A stretch of 64,000 bases of DNA, from the NCBI RefSeq assembly GCF_026651855.1, contig NZ_CP093280.1:6780501-6844500 (forward strand), read 5' to 3'. Both the position numbers and the translations under genes were made by a program. Origin of the DNA: Pseudomonas silvicola (GTDB taxonomy: Bacteria > Pseudomonadota > Gammaproteobacteria > Pseudomonadales > Pseudomonadaceae). The notes beneath the pieces are model-generated. The model did no database searches. It was not told the DNA's origin and saw nothing but the letters and a program-made list of their open reading frames with translations. Shown one piece after another: positions 12,695-21,566 of the stretch (positions within the stretch are counted from its first letter, which is position 1; each line of letters starts with the position of its first letter).

Positions 12695-13579
12695 ATGGAC
12701 CTGGCCAACCTCAATGCTTTCCTCGCCATCGCCGAAACCGGCAGCTTCTCCGGGGCCGGCGAACGCCTTCACCTGACCCAGCCGGCCATCAGCAAACGCA
12801 TCGCCGGGCTGGAGCAACAACTCAATGTACGCCTGTTCGACCGCCTGGGGCGGGAAGTCAGCCTGACGGAGGCCGGGCGCGCCCTGCTGCCACGCGCCTA
12901 CCAGATTCTCAACGTGCTGGACGATACCCGCCGGGCGCTGACCAACCTCACGGGCGAGGTCAGCGGCCGCCTGACCCTGGCGACCAGCCACCACATCGGC
13001 CTGCACCGCCTGCCGCCGGTACTGAGGGCATTCACCCGCCAGTACCCCGCGGTGGCACTGGACATCCAGTTTCTGGACTCGGAGGTGGCCTACGAAGAAA
13101 TCCTCCATGGCCGGGCCGAGCTGGCGGTCATCACCCTGGCGCCGGAACCCCACCACCTGGTGCGCGCCGCGCCGGTATGGGACGACCCGCTGGACTTCGT
13201 GGTGGCCCCCGAGCACCCCCTGGCCCTCAACGGCGCGGTCACCCTGGCCGACATCGCCCACCACCCGGCGGTATTTCCCGGCGGCAACACCTTTACCCAC
13301 CATATCGTGCAGCGGCTGTTCGAGGCCCGGGGCCTGACGGCCAACATCGCCATGAGCACCAACTACATGGAAACGATCAAGATGATGGTGTCCATCGGCC
13401 TGGCCTGGAGCGTGCTGCCACGCACCATGCTCGACGACCAGGTGCGCAGTATCCCTTTGCCGGGCATACAGCTCAGTCGCCAGCTAGGCTACATCGTGCA
13501 CACCGAAAGAACGCTGTCCAATGCCGCCCGGGCCTTCATGGCGTTGCTTGATGCACAGGGCAGCGCCGTCAGCGGCTAG
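12695..13579 (+). CDS. LysR-type transcriptional regulator
   Basis: This is a 294-residue DNA-binding regulator. An N-terminal winged helix-turn-helix (residues 1-60: LNAFLAIAETGSFSGAG, then LTQPAISKRIAGLE) is followed by a LysR substrate-binding domain (from about residue 90). It is divergent from leuC, the usual layout for a LysR-type protein acting on the neighbouring operon and itself, so leucine genes are the likeliest target. That is inference. The effector cannot be read from the sequence. Confidence 0.9.
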   Translation: MDLANLNAFLAIAETGSFSGAGERLHLTQPAISKRIAGLEQQLNVRLFDRLGREVSLTEAGRALLPRAYQILNVLDDTRRALTNLTGEVSGRLTLATSHHIGLHRLPPVLRAFTRQYPAVALDIQFLDSEVAYEEILHGRAELAVITLAPEPHHLVRAAPVWDDPLDFVVAPEHPLALNGAVTLADIAHHPAVFPGGNTFTHHIVQRLFEARGLTANIAMSTNYMETIKMMVSIGLAWSVLPRTMLDDQVRSIPLPGIQLSRQLGYIVHTERTLSNAARAFMALLDAQGSAVSG

Positions 13580-13635
13580 CGGGTGCGCGCAAAAGGTCTA
13601 CCTTAAGGAAGCCTTATTCGCCAAAGGTCTGGTCC

Positions 13636-16600
13636 ATGCCCAAGTCAGCATCACGCTTTCCGCGCTTGCCGCGTATCCATGCGGCCGACCCTCAGGAATC
13701 CGAGCAGACCTGGGAAAGCGCCCCCCAATTGCTGGCCGCCCTCAACGGCGCGCATCTGGGTGCCTGGTTCTGGGACATCGAAACCGGCCAGGTCAGTTGG
13801 TCGCGGGGCACCCAGGCGCTGTTCGGGTTCGACCCGCACCAGCCGCTGCCCAACGACATGGACTACCTGGACCTGCTGCCCGAGGAAGACCGCAACCGAA
13901 CGGTGCAGGCCTTTCAGGCCGTACTGCGCGGCGAGCCCATCGAGCAGGCCATGCGCCACCGCATTCGCTGGCCGGACGGCAGCCTGCACTGGCTGGAGAT
14001 AAACGGCAGCCTCGTGACCGGCAAGGACGGGCATGCACGCATGGTCGGGGTGATCCGCGAGATCACCCGCCAGCGCGACCGGGAAACCGCACTGATCAAT
14101 TCGGAAAAACGCTTCGCCACCCTCTTTCACCTCAGCCCCAACGTGGTGCTGCTGACCCGCCGAAACGACGGCCTGATTCATGAGGTGAACCAGCATTTCG
14201 AGAAAATCCTGGGCTGGTCGGCGGCCCAGATCATCAACAAGACCACCGTGGAGCTGGGGCTGTGGGCGAACCCCGACCAACGGCGGCGTTTGCTGGAGAT
14301 CTCGCGCCATACCTTCGAGCCGGTGAACATGGAAGTGCAACTGTGCGCCAGCTCCGGCCAGGTGCACGACGGCATCCTGTGCACCCAGAACATCGAGCTG
14401 GACGGCGTCAGCTACCTGCTCAGCACCTTTATCGATACCAGTGACAGCAAACGCGCCGAACAGGCCCTCAAGGACAGCCAGGAGCGGCTGGACCTGGCCC
14501 TGGACTCTGCGCAACTGGGCACCTGGGACTGGCACATCCCCAGCGGCATGCTCTATGGCTCGGCTCGCGCCGCGCAGTTGCACGGCCTGCCGGCAGAGCC
14601 CTTCCATGAATCTTTCGAGGCTTTTTTCGAAGGGGTGCCGGACGACGAACGCAACAGCATGCGCCAGGCCTACCGCAGCCTGCGCGAAGGCCCGGCGGGC
14701 AATTACCAGATCACCTACCGTATCGCCCTGGAGAATGGCGGCTCGCGCTACCTGGAAAGCCGTGCGCGCCTGTACCGCGACGAAAACGGCCAACCCCTGC
14801 GCATGGCCGGCACCCTGCTGGACATCACCGAACAGGTGGAACGGGAACAGCGCCTGGCCAGTTCCGAAGAGAAATTCGCCAGCCTGTTCCAGGCCAGTAC
14901 CGACCCCATCTGCGTGACGCTGCAGAACAGCGGCCAGTTCATCGAGATCAACCCCAGCTTCACCCAGACCTTCGGCTGGACCGCCGACGAACTGATGAGC
15001 GCCGAGCCCGATGAGCTGGGCTTCTGGGTAGACAGTGCCGAACGCCTGCTGCGCATCGAGGAGGTGATACGCGAGCGGGCACTGAACAATGTGGCCGTGC
15101 AGGTGATGCACAAGAATGGCCAACTGCTGACGTGCCTGATCTCCAGCCGCCTGATCAGGGTCGACAACCAACCCTGCGTGGTGACCACGCTGCGCGATAT
15201 CACCCAGCAGCAACGGGCTGAAGCGGCGCTCAAGAGCAGCGAAGAAAAATTCGCCAAGGCCTTTCACTCAAGCCCGGACGCCATCACCATCGCCGAGCGC
15301 GACAGCGGCCGCTACCTGGAGGTCAACGATGGCTTCTGCCGCCTGACCGGCTACAGCGTCGACGAAGTACTGGGGCGCAGTGTGGACGATATCGGATTCT
15401 GGGCCGACCCGCGCCAGCATGCACTGCTGCTGGACGAGCTGGAAGACCATGGCCGGGTGCACCACCGCGAGTTGATCGGGCGCAACAAACAGGGCGAGGC
15501 CTTGACCCTGGAAGTGTCCATCGAGCCCATCACCCTCAATGAAACCCCCTGCCTGCTGCTCAACGCCCGCGACGTCAGCCAGCTCAAGAACGCCCAGGCC
15601 CAGATCCGCCACCTGGCCTACCACGACCCCCTGACCAACCTGCCCAACCGCGCGTTGCTGATGGACCGGTTGAGCCAGCAGATAGCCCTGCTCAAGCGCC
15701 ACAACCTGCGGGGTGCCCTGCTGTTCCTGGACCTTGACCACTTCAAGCACATCAACGACTCCCTGGGCCACCCGGTGGGCGACACCGTGCTGAAGATCAT
15801 CACGGCACGCCTGGAGGCCAGCGTGCGCCTGGAAGACACCGTGGCGCGGCTGGGCGGCGACGAGTTCGTGGTACTGCTGACCGGCCTTGAGGGCAACCGT
15901 GCCGAAGTCACCGCCCAGGTGCGCGAACTGGCCGACACCTTGCGCGAACTGCTCGCCGAACCCATGTCCCTGGACGGTCAGCGCCTGCAGGTCACGCCCA
16001 GCATCGGCGTGGCGCTGATACCGGACCATGGCAGCACCCCGGCCGACCTGCTCAAGCGCGCCGATATCGCCCTCTACCGCGCCAAGGACTCGGGCCGCAA
16101 CACCACCCAGTTGTTTCACAACAGCATGCAGAAGGCCGCCAGCGAACGCCTGCAAATGGAGAACGACCTGCGCATGGCCCTGGCCCGGGGCGAACTGAGC
16201 CTGAACTTCCAGCCCCAGGTGGACGCCCGTGATGACCGTATCGTCGGCGCCGAGGTGCTGTTGCGCTGGCATCACCCGCTGCTGGGCCAGCAATCACCGG
16301 CCCAGTTCATCCGGGTACTGGAGGAAAGCGGCCTGATCCTGGAGGTGGGCAGCTGGATTCTCGACGAAGCCTGCCGCACGTGCGCGCAATTGCTGCACGA
16401 GGGCCTGATCGACCCCGCCGAGTTTGCCCTGTGCGTGAACATCAGCCCACGCCAATTCCGCCAGAACGACTTCGTCCAGCGTGTGGAGCGCAGCCTGATC
16501 CAGCACCACCTGCCCTGCTCGCTGCTGACCCTGGAGATCACCGAGGGCATTGTCATCCAGAACCTGGAAGACACCATCAACAAGATGCGCAGCCTGAAGA

Positions 16601-16920
16601 AACTGGGGGTCAGTTTTGCCATGGACGACTTCGGCACCGGCTACTCATCGCTGACTTACCTCAAGCGCCTGCCGGTGGACGCCTTGAAGATCGACCAATC
16701 GTTCGTCCGCGACGCGCCCCAGGACCCCAATGACGCGGAGATCGTGCGCGCCATCGTCGCCATGGCCCGCAGCCTGGAACTGAGCGTGATCGCCGAGGGC
16801 GTGGAGCTGTCGGAACAGCTGGAGTTCCTGGAACGCCTGGGGTGCCACCTGTACCAGGGCTACCTGCACAGCCGGCCGTTGCCGGTGGCGGAGTTTCGAC
16901 AGATGTTGATTGATGGGTGA
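13636..16920 (+). CDS. Five-PAS GGDEF-EAL cyclic-di-GMP protein
   Basis: This 1094-residue protein makes and/or degrades c-di-GMP. I count five PAS-like domains (about 30-150, 155-275, 280-410, 412-530 and 535-655), several starting with the same phrase, for example SSEEKFA. The GGDEF domain (about 656-820) has RLGGDEF intact and a product-inhibition site RLED exactly five residues before GGDEF. The EAL domain (about 835-1085) has EVL rather than EAL but keeps NISPRQF, EITEG, MDDFGTGYSSL, KIDQSF and AEGVE. No membrane segment or signal peptide is seen, so it looks cytosolic. It stands alone on the plus strand, 56 bp after the LysR-type gene. Confidence 0.93.
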   Translation: MPKSASRFPRLPRIHAADPQESEQTWESAPQLLAALNGAHLGAWFWDIETGQVSWSRGTQALFGFDPHQPLPNDMDYLDLLPEEDRNRTVQAFQAVLRGEPIEQAMRHRIRWPDGSLHWLEINGSLVTGKDGHARMVGVIREITRQRDRETALINSEKRFATLFHLSPNVVLLTRRNDGLIHEVNQHFEKILGWSAAQIINKTTVELGLWANPDQRRRLLEISRHTFEPVNMEVQLCASSGQVHDGILCTQNIELDGVSYLLSTFIDTSDSKRAEQALKDSQERLDLALDSAQLGTWDWHIPSGMLYGSARAAQLHGLPAEPFHESFEAFFEGVPDDERNSMRQAYRSLREGPAGNYQITYRIALENGGSRYLESRARLYRDENGQPLRMAGTLLDITEQVEREQRLASSEEKFASLFQASTDPICVTLQNSGQFIEINPSFTQTFGWTADELMSAEPDELGFWVDSAERLLRIEEVIRERALNNVAVQVMHKNGQLLTCLISSRLIRVDNQPCVVTTLRDITQQQRAEAALKSSEEKFAKAFHSSPDAITIAERDSGRYLEVNDGFCRLTGYSVDEVLGRSVDDIGFWADPRQHALLLDELEDHGRVHHRELIGRNKQGEALTLEVSIEPITLNETPCLLLNARDVSQLKNAQAQIRHLAYHDPLTNLPNRALLMDRLSQQIALLKRHNLRGALLFLDLDHFKHINDSLGHPVGDTVLKIITARLEASVRLEDTVARLGGDEFVVLLTGLEGNRAEVTAQVRELADTLRELLAEPMSLDGQRLQVTPSIGVALIPDHGSTPADLLKRADIALYRAKDSGRNTTQLFHNSMQKAASERLQMENDLRMALARGELSLNFQPQVDARDDRIVGAEVLLRWHHPLLGQQSPAQFIRVLEESGLILEVGSWILDEACRTCAQLLHEGLIDPAEFALCVNISPRQFRQNDFVQRVERSLIQHHLPCSLLTLEITEGIVIQNLEDTINKMRSLKKLGVSFAMDDFGTGYSSLTYLKRLPVDALKIDQSFVRDAPQDPNDAEIVRAIVAMARSLELSVIAEGVELSEQLEFLERLGCHLYQGYLHSRPLPVAEFRQMLIDG

Positions 16921-16948
16921 TGCTGCGCAGCCTTCTCGCCAGCCTTGT

Positions 16949-17908
16949 TCAGGCGGCTTCCAGCGCCTGCACGCCCAGTAATTGCCCTACCCGGTCGCAA
17001 TCGGTTTCGCGCCGCACCAGGGTGAACAGCTCCACGGCCTCCGGGAAGGTGCGTGTGAGCATGGCCAGCCACTGTTTCAGTCGCCCAGGCGCCTGGCGCG
17101 GGGTCAGGTCGCGAACCGCCTGGCGCCAGAATTCCTGCAACAGCGGCATCAGTTCCGCCCAGGTCATGGGCGCCAGGTCGATGCCGGCCTGGGCGGCGGC
17201 AATCTGCCGGGCCAGGTCCGGGCGCGAGACCAGGCCCCGGCCGAGCATGATGTCGGGCACGCCACTGATCTCCCGACAGCGGCGCCAGTCGTCGACGGTC
17301 CAGACCTCTCCGTTGGCATAGACCGGCACCTTGACCACATCCCGTACCCGCGCCACCCACTCCCAGTGGGCCGGCGGCTTGTAGCCGTCGACCTTGGTGC
17401 GCGCATGCACCACCAGCACCTCGGCGCCGCCCTCGGCCAGTGCTTCGGCGCACACCAGGGCGCCGTCGGGGCTGTCGAAGCCCAGGCGCATCTTGGCGGT
17501 CACCGGAATGTGCGCTGGCACGGCGCGGCGTACTTCGCACAGGATGCTGTGCAGCAGCTCGGGTTCCTTGAGCAATACCGCCCCGCCCCGGGACTTGTTC
17601 ACGGTCTTGGCCGGGCAACCGAAGTTCAGGTCGATCACCGGCGCCCCCAGGCTGACGGCCAGCGCGGCGTTGTCGGCCAGGCACGCAGGGTCCGAACCCA
17701 GCAACTGCACGCGCATCTGGGTGCCTGCCGGCGTCACGCAGCCGTCGGCCAGTTCCGGGGCCATCTTGTGGAAGACCGCGGGCGGCAGGAGCATGTCGTT
17801 GACGCGAATGAACTCGGTGACACACCAGTCGATACCGCCGACACGGGTCAGCACGTCACGCAGGATGTTGTCGACCAGGCCTTCCATGGGGGCCAGGGCA
17901 ATGTGCAT
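16949..17908 (-). CDS. dusC: tRNA-dihydrouridine(16) synthase
   Basis: DusC reduces uridine 16 in the tRNA D-loop using FMN and NADPH. The 319-residue protein starts [20 protein letters not shown]. The catalytic cysteine is in [16 protein letters not shown]. The APMEG start with VDNILRD and the moderate length fit DusC better than DusA or DusB. It converges with the PAS-GGDEF-EAL gene, only 28 bp apart. Confidence 0.93.
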   Translation of the reverse strand: MHIALAPMEGLVDNILRDVLTRVGGIDWCVTEFIRVNDMLLPPAVFHKMAPELADGCVTPAGTQMRVQLLGSDPACLADNAALAVSLGAPVIDLNFGCPAKTVNKSRGGAVLLKEPELLHSILCEVRRAVPAHIPVTAKMRLGFDSPDGALVCAEALAEGGAEVLVVHARTKVDGYKPPAHWEWVARVRDVVKVPVYANGEVWTVDDWRRCREISGVPDIMLGRGLVSRPDLARQIAAAQAGIDLAPMTWAELMPLLQEFWRQAVRDLTPRQAPGRLKQWLAMLTRTFPEAVELFTLVRRETDCDRVGQLLGVQALEAA

Positions 17909-17980
17909 GGGGAATCTCGGGGGGAGGGATGAAAAAAGATCGCCATTGTAGCGGAGATCGGCGCTGCCCGCTTCATGGTC

Positions 17981-18418
17981 TCACGCCTGGCGCAGCACCG
18001 CCGGCCCATAGCCGTCAATGAACTCGGGTGGCATGCGCTTGGGCTTGCCGCTGGACAACTCGATACAGCAGAACGTGGTGTGGGCACGCAGCAACGTCAC
18101 CCCATCACGGGGGCGAATCAGCTGGAAGCGCCGGGTCATCTTCAATTTCTGATCCGACTCGACAATCCAGGTGCCCAACTGCAGCTCATCGCTTTCATAG
18201 GCCGCTGCCAGGTAGTCGATCTCGTGGCGCACCACGGCCATGGCACGGTCCAGGCGCCGGTATTCGCTCAGGTCCAGGCCCAGGCGCTGGGAATGGCGCC
18301 AGGCGCACCGTTCCAGCCACGTCACGTAGACGGCATTGTTGGCATGCCCGAGTCCATCGATATCGTCGGCTCCGACACTCAGGTCGATCACAAAGGGCGT
18401 AGCCAGGTCCCAGTTCAT
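17981..18418 (-). CDS. YbgC/4HBT-type hotdog acyl-CoA thioesterase
   Basis: This 145-residue single hotdog domain has the 4-hydroxybenzoyl-CoA thioesterase signature DIDGLGHANNAVYVTWLE near residues 20-37, where the first Asp is the catalytic residue of the family. It should hydrolyse an acyl-CoA; the substrate is unknown. The start is supported by GGAG upstream. It lies 48 bp after a hydrolase gene and 72 bp before dusC on the same strand. Confidence 0.87.
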   Translation of the reverse strand: MNWDLATPFVIDLSVGADDIDGLGHANNAVYVTWLERCAWRHSQRLGLDLSEYRRLDRAMAVVRHEIDYLAAAYESDELQLGTWIVESDQKLKMTRRFQLIRPRDGVTLLRAHTTFCCIELSSGKPKRMPPEFIDGYGPAVLRQA

Positions 18419-18466
18419 GCGCGTTCTCGCTCCTGCTTGATAGGCAGGGGCCAGTCTAGCGCACCC

Positions 18467-19294
18467 TCACGCCGATTGGCGCACCCACTGCCCGCTGAGC
18501 AGGCCCAGCACGCCCTGGATAAGGCCTGGATCGGCCAGCAACCGCTGATGCCCGCCTTCGGGGAGCACCAGCAGGCGGCTGTCGAACCAGGCCTGGTGAA
18601 TGGCGCGCGCCTCGGCCACCGGCACCAGCGGATCATTTTCGGCGTGCACCACCAGCCCAGGCATTTCCAGCTGATAGCGGCTGACGTCCAAGTGCGCGGC
18701 CGGCAGCCCAACAATGCCTTCCACCTGGCGAATGAACGCCGAGCGGGCACGGGCCGGCAAGCCGACATGGGCGGCGAAATTGCGCAGCATGCCGAGAATG
18801 CGCGCCGGCGCCGCGACCGTCACCAGTGCCTCGGCCTTCAAACCCCATTGGCTGGCCAGCAATGCGGCGGCGCCGCCCATGGAGTGGCCTACCACCGCGC
18901 GCAATGGCGGCAGCTCCGCAGCAGCCTCCAGCAGCGCGTGGGCGAACAGCACCACATGGGCCTGGCTGCCACGAGAGCGCCCATGCCCAGGGCCTTCCAG
19001 GGCGACCACGCTGTAGCCCGCCAGCAGCAACGCCTCGGTCAGGGCGGCGAACTGGGTAGGCCGCCCTTCCCATCCGTGCATCAGTAGCACCGTGGGGCCC
19101 TGGCCCCAGCGCAGCACCGAGAGCCCGAAGCGCAAGGTGATGCGCTCGGCACGGGCCAGCAACGGCAACTCCCAGTCACGGGGCGGCAATGTACGCGGCT
19201 GCATGAACGCCAGTCGCATGCGCGCGGCCGCATGCTGGGGGGCCAGGTGCCCGAGGGTACGGTTGACGCCGCGAATCCAGTTGAGGGGGGTCAT
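18467..19294 (-). CDS. Alpha/beta hydrolase
   Basis: The 275-residue protein has the alpha/beta hydrolase nucleophile elbow GHSMGG in VVGHSMGGAAALLASQ, an oxyanion-hole region LMHGWEGRPTQF, a late acid (VHAENDPLVPV) and catalytic histidine (EGGHQRLL). Start MTPLNWIRG at 19294 has GGAG in front. It lies 16 bp after the TetR-type gene, so the two form an operon and the regulator probably controls it. Substrate unknown. Confidence 0.88.
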   Translation of the reverse strand: MTPLNWIRGVNRTLGHLAPQHAAARMRLAFMQPRTLPPRDWELPLLARAERITLRFGLSVLRWGQGPTVLLMHGWEGRPTQFAALTEALLLAGYSVVALEGPGHGRSRGSQAHVVLFAHALLEAAAELPPLRAVVGHSMGGAAALLASQWGLKAEALVTVAAPARILGMLRNFAAHVGLPARARSAFIRQVEGIVGLPAAHLDVSRYQLEMPGLVVHAENDPLVPVAEARAIHQAWFDSRLLVLPEGGHQRLLADPGLIQGVLGLLSGQWVRQSA

Positions 19295-19310
19295 GGCAGC
19301 ACTCCTGGGC

Positions 19311-19853
19311 TCAGCGCACAGCGGCCTTGGCGGCGCGCAGAATACGGTCGGACAAATCACCGGGGCCCAGGGCTCGGCCCAGGGCCAGGCCGCCGATCAT
19401 CAAGGCAAGGTCAGCCAGGGCGGTATCGGTGTCTTCGGGGTGGTCGGCGAGTTGCGTCACCAGCAGTTCCAGGTGCTCGGTCAGCACGCTGCGAAACGCC
19501 TCGGGCAGGCGGCCCATTTCCGCCAGCGCACTCGGCAGCGGGCAGGCGCGGTCTTCGGCATCGCGGTGCTTGCGAGACAGGTAATACGTCGCCATCAAGG
19601 CTCGACGCTCCGGTGCCGACAGGCTGGGGTCAACCTGGTCGAACAGGGCGCGGCGCTCACCCAGCAACTGGCTGAAGGCCTCCAGCATCAAGGCGTCCTT
19701 GCTATCGAAATGCGCATAGAAGCCGCCAACGGTCATGCCAGCTGCCCCCATCACCTCACTGACACTGGGGTCGGCGACCCCACGCTGGATCATGGCCTTG
19801 CGCGCCGCTTCCAGAATGCGTTCACGGCTCTGAGCTTTCTTGTCGAGCATCAC
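19311..19853 (-). CDS. TetR-family transcriptional regulator
   Basis: This 180-residue protein has an N-terminal TetR helix-turn-helix (RERILEAARKAMIQRG, then MTVGGFYAHFDSKDALM) and an all-helical ligand domain. It is the first gene of a two-gene run with the alpha/beta hydrolase. A palindrome 27 bp upstream of its start is a candidate operator, which would imply autorepression. The ligand is unknown. Confidence 0.92.
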   Translation of the reverse strand: MMLDKKAQSRERILEAARKAMIQRGVADPSVSEVMGAAGMTVGGFYAHFDSKDALMLEAFSQLLGERRALFDQVDPSLSAPERRALMATYYLSRKHRDAEDRACPLPSALAEMGRLPEAFRSVLTEHLELLVTQLADHPEDTDTALADLALMIGGLALGRALGPGDLSDRILRAAKAAVR

Positions 19854-19879
19854 CGGGCACCTCCGAATATGATGGAGAT

Positions 19880-19899
19880 AATATTATGCCTGTAATATT
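19880..19899. promoter_or_regulatory. Candidate TetR-type operator
   Basis: This is a perfect 7-bp inverted repeat, aatatta (19880-19886) and taatatt (19893-19899), spaced by 6 bp. It lies in an AT-rich patch just ahead of the TetR-type gene, where a repressor of this family usually binds. Position and symmetry are seen; binding is inferred. Confidence 0.55.
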
Positions 19900-19980
19900 T
19901 TTACGCAAGTGATGCCGCTGACCGCTGGTCAGGGTGTTCAGGATAGGAGCGTGGGAAAAGTGAAACGCCAGACAAACAAA

Positions 19981-20007
19981 AGGCCCATTCAACCAGTGAA
20001 TGAGCCT
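19981..20007 (-). terminator. Terminator at the end of the tRNA array
   Basis: On the minus strand AATGAGCCT... hmm-free stem: arms aggcccatt (19981-19989) and aatgagcct (19999-20007) pair with one G-T wobble, and the minus strand continues into TTTGTTTG. It ends the transcript after the last tRNA-Glu. The same type of hairpin occurs twice within the array. Confidence 0.75.
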
Positions 20008-20033
20008 TAAAAATCCCGCAGAGCGGGTAATCG

Positions 20034-20109
20034 TGGCGTCCCCTAGGGGACTCGAACCCCTGTTACCGCCGTGAAAGGGCGGTGTCCTAGGCCACTAGAC
20101 GAAGGGGAC
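20034..20109 (-). tRNA. tRNA-Glu (TTC), copy 1
   Basis: 76 nt with encoded CCA. The acceptor GTCCCC pairs with GGGGAC, the anticodon loop contains TTC (CCTTTCACG), and the T-loop is TTCGAGTC. It is the promoter-distal gene of the array. Its upstream spacer matches that of copy 5, not those of copies 2-4. Confidence 0.97.
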
Positions 20110-20182
20110 GCAAAACCTTCTTACCAAGATCAGTCTGGATCTGATCTGACCGAAGTCAAACAACGACTTCAGGCCTGGGATT

Positions 20183-20258
<76 letters not shown>

Positions 20259-20311
20259 AAATTTAGCGTCTTGCGACGGAGCTGCCTGTACCAGCGAAGC
20301 TTCTGTGAAAC

Positions 20312-20387
20312 TGGCGTCCCCTAGGGGACTCGAACCCCTGTTACCGCCGTGAAAGGGCGGTGTCCTAGGCCACTAGACGAAGGGGAC
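20312..20387 (-). tRNA. tRNA-Glu (TTC), copy 2
   Basis: Same 76-nt sequence as the other Glu copies, with encoded CCA. It begins the first of two nearly exact 302-bp tandem units. Confidence 0.97.
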
Positions 20388-20430
20388 GCAAAACCTTCGA
20401 GCAAGTTCGTTTTCACGAACCCTGGCAAAT

Positions 20431-20506
<76 letters not shown>

Positions 20507-20562
20507 AAATTTAGCGTCTTGCGACGGAGCAACCGATACAGGCGTCGCCACTTAAAAACAAA

Positions 20563-20589
20563 AGGCTCATCCAATAGGCGAATGAGCCT
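20563..20589 (-). terminator. Hairpin terminator inside the tRNA array (1)
   Basis: Arms aggctcat (20563-20570) and atgagcct (20582-20589) form a perfect 8-bp stem; on the minus strand it is followed by TTTGTTTTT. It lies between tRNA-Glu copy 3 and tRNA-Ala copy 2. I see no good promoter after it. Confidence 0.7.
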
Positions 20590-20613
20590 CAAATCCCGCA
20601 GAGCGGGTAATCG

Positions 20614-20689
20614 TGGCGTCCCCTAGGGGACTCGAACCCCTGTTACCGCCGTGAAAGGGCGGTGTCCTAGGCCACTAGACGAAGGGGAC
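20614..20689 (-). tRNA. tRNA-Glu (TTC), copy 3
   Basis: Same 76-nt Glu tRNA, with anticodon TTC and encoded CCA. It is part of the second 302-bp tandem unit. Confidence 0.97.
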
Positions 20690-20732
20690 GCAAAACCTTC
20701 GAGCAAGTTCGTTTTCACGAACCCTGGCAAAT

Positions 20733-20808
<76 letters not shown>

Positions 20809-20864
20809 AAATTTAGCGTCTTGCGACGGAGCAACCGATACAGGCGTCGCCACTTAAAAACAAA

Positions 20865-20891
20865 AGGCTCATCCAATAGGCGAATGAGCCT
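20865..20891 (-). terminator. Hairpin terminator inside the tRNA array (2)
   Basis: Same hairpin as at 20563: arms at 20865-20872 and 20884-20891, followed on the minus strand by TTTTGTTTTT. It lies between tRNA-Glu copy 4 and tRNA-Ala copy 3. Confidence 0.7.
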
Positions 20892-20916
20892 CAAATCCCG
20901 CAGAGCGGGTAAATCG

Positions 20917-20992
20917 TGGCGTCCCCTAGGGGACTCGAACCCCTGTTACCGCCGTGAAAGGGCGGTGTCCTAGGCCACTAGACGAAGGGGAC
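20917..20992 (-). tRNA. tRNA-Glu (TTC), copy 4
   Basis: Same 76-nt Glu tRNA, with anticodon TTC and encoded CCA. Confidence 0.97.
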
Positions 20993-21035
20993 GCAAAACC
21001 TTCGAGCAAGTCCGTTTTCACGAACCCTGGCAAAT

Positions 21036-21111
<76 letters not shown>

Positions 21112-21164
21112 AAATTTTTCGTCTTGCGACGGAGCTGCCTGTACCAGCGAAGCTTCTGTGAAAC

Positions 21165-21240
21165 TGGCGTCCCCTAGGGGACTCGAACCCCTGTTACCGC
21201 CGTGAAAGGGCGGTGTCCTAGGCCACTAGACGAAGGGGAC
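21165..21240 (-). tRNA. tRNA-Glu (TTC), copy 5
   Basis: Same 76-nt Glu tRNA, with anticodon TTC and encoded CCA. The sequences on both sides match those around copy 1 (or copy 2) rather than copies 3 and 4, which points to gene conversion. Confidence 0.97.
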
Positions 21241-21311
21241 AAAACCTTCTTACCAAGATCAGTCTGGATCTGATCTGACCGAAGTCAAACAACGACTTCA
21301 AGCCTGGAATG

Positions 21312-21387
<76 letters not shown>

Positions 21388-21437
21388 ACAATCTTCAGCG
21401 CTTCGCAGTTCTGCGTGTTGCTGTGTGGACGGGGCGC

Positions 21438-21491
21438 ATATTAAGACCGGATCGAAGGGCTGTCAAACTTATTTTTGAAAATTTTCAAAAA
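21438..21491 (-). promoter_or_regulatory. Strong sigma70 promoter of the tRNA array with UP-like palindrome
   Basis: On the minus strand TTGACA (21461-21466) is followed after exactly 17 bp by TAATAT (21438-21443) and then a GC-rich discriminator GCGCCCC, typical of stringently controlled stable-RNA promoters. Directly upstream of the -35, bases 21472-21491 form a perfect 20-bp palindrome made almost only of A and T, where an UP element would contact the RNA polymerase alpha subunits. Confidence 0.85.
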
Positions 21492-21566
21492 TTTTTTCCA
21501 GCAATACAACCACTTACCGACGAACCGGGCGCCCTGCCCCACATTTGCTGGACAGAAACCGTCAAA

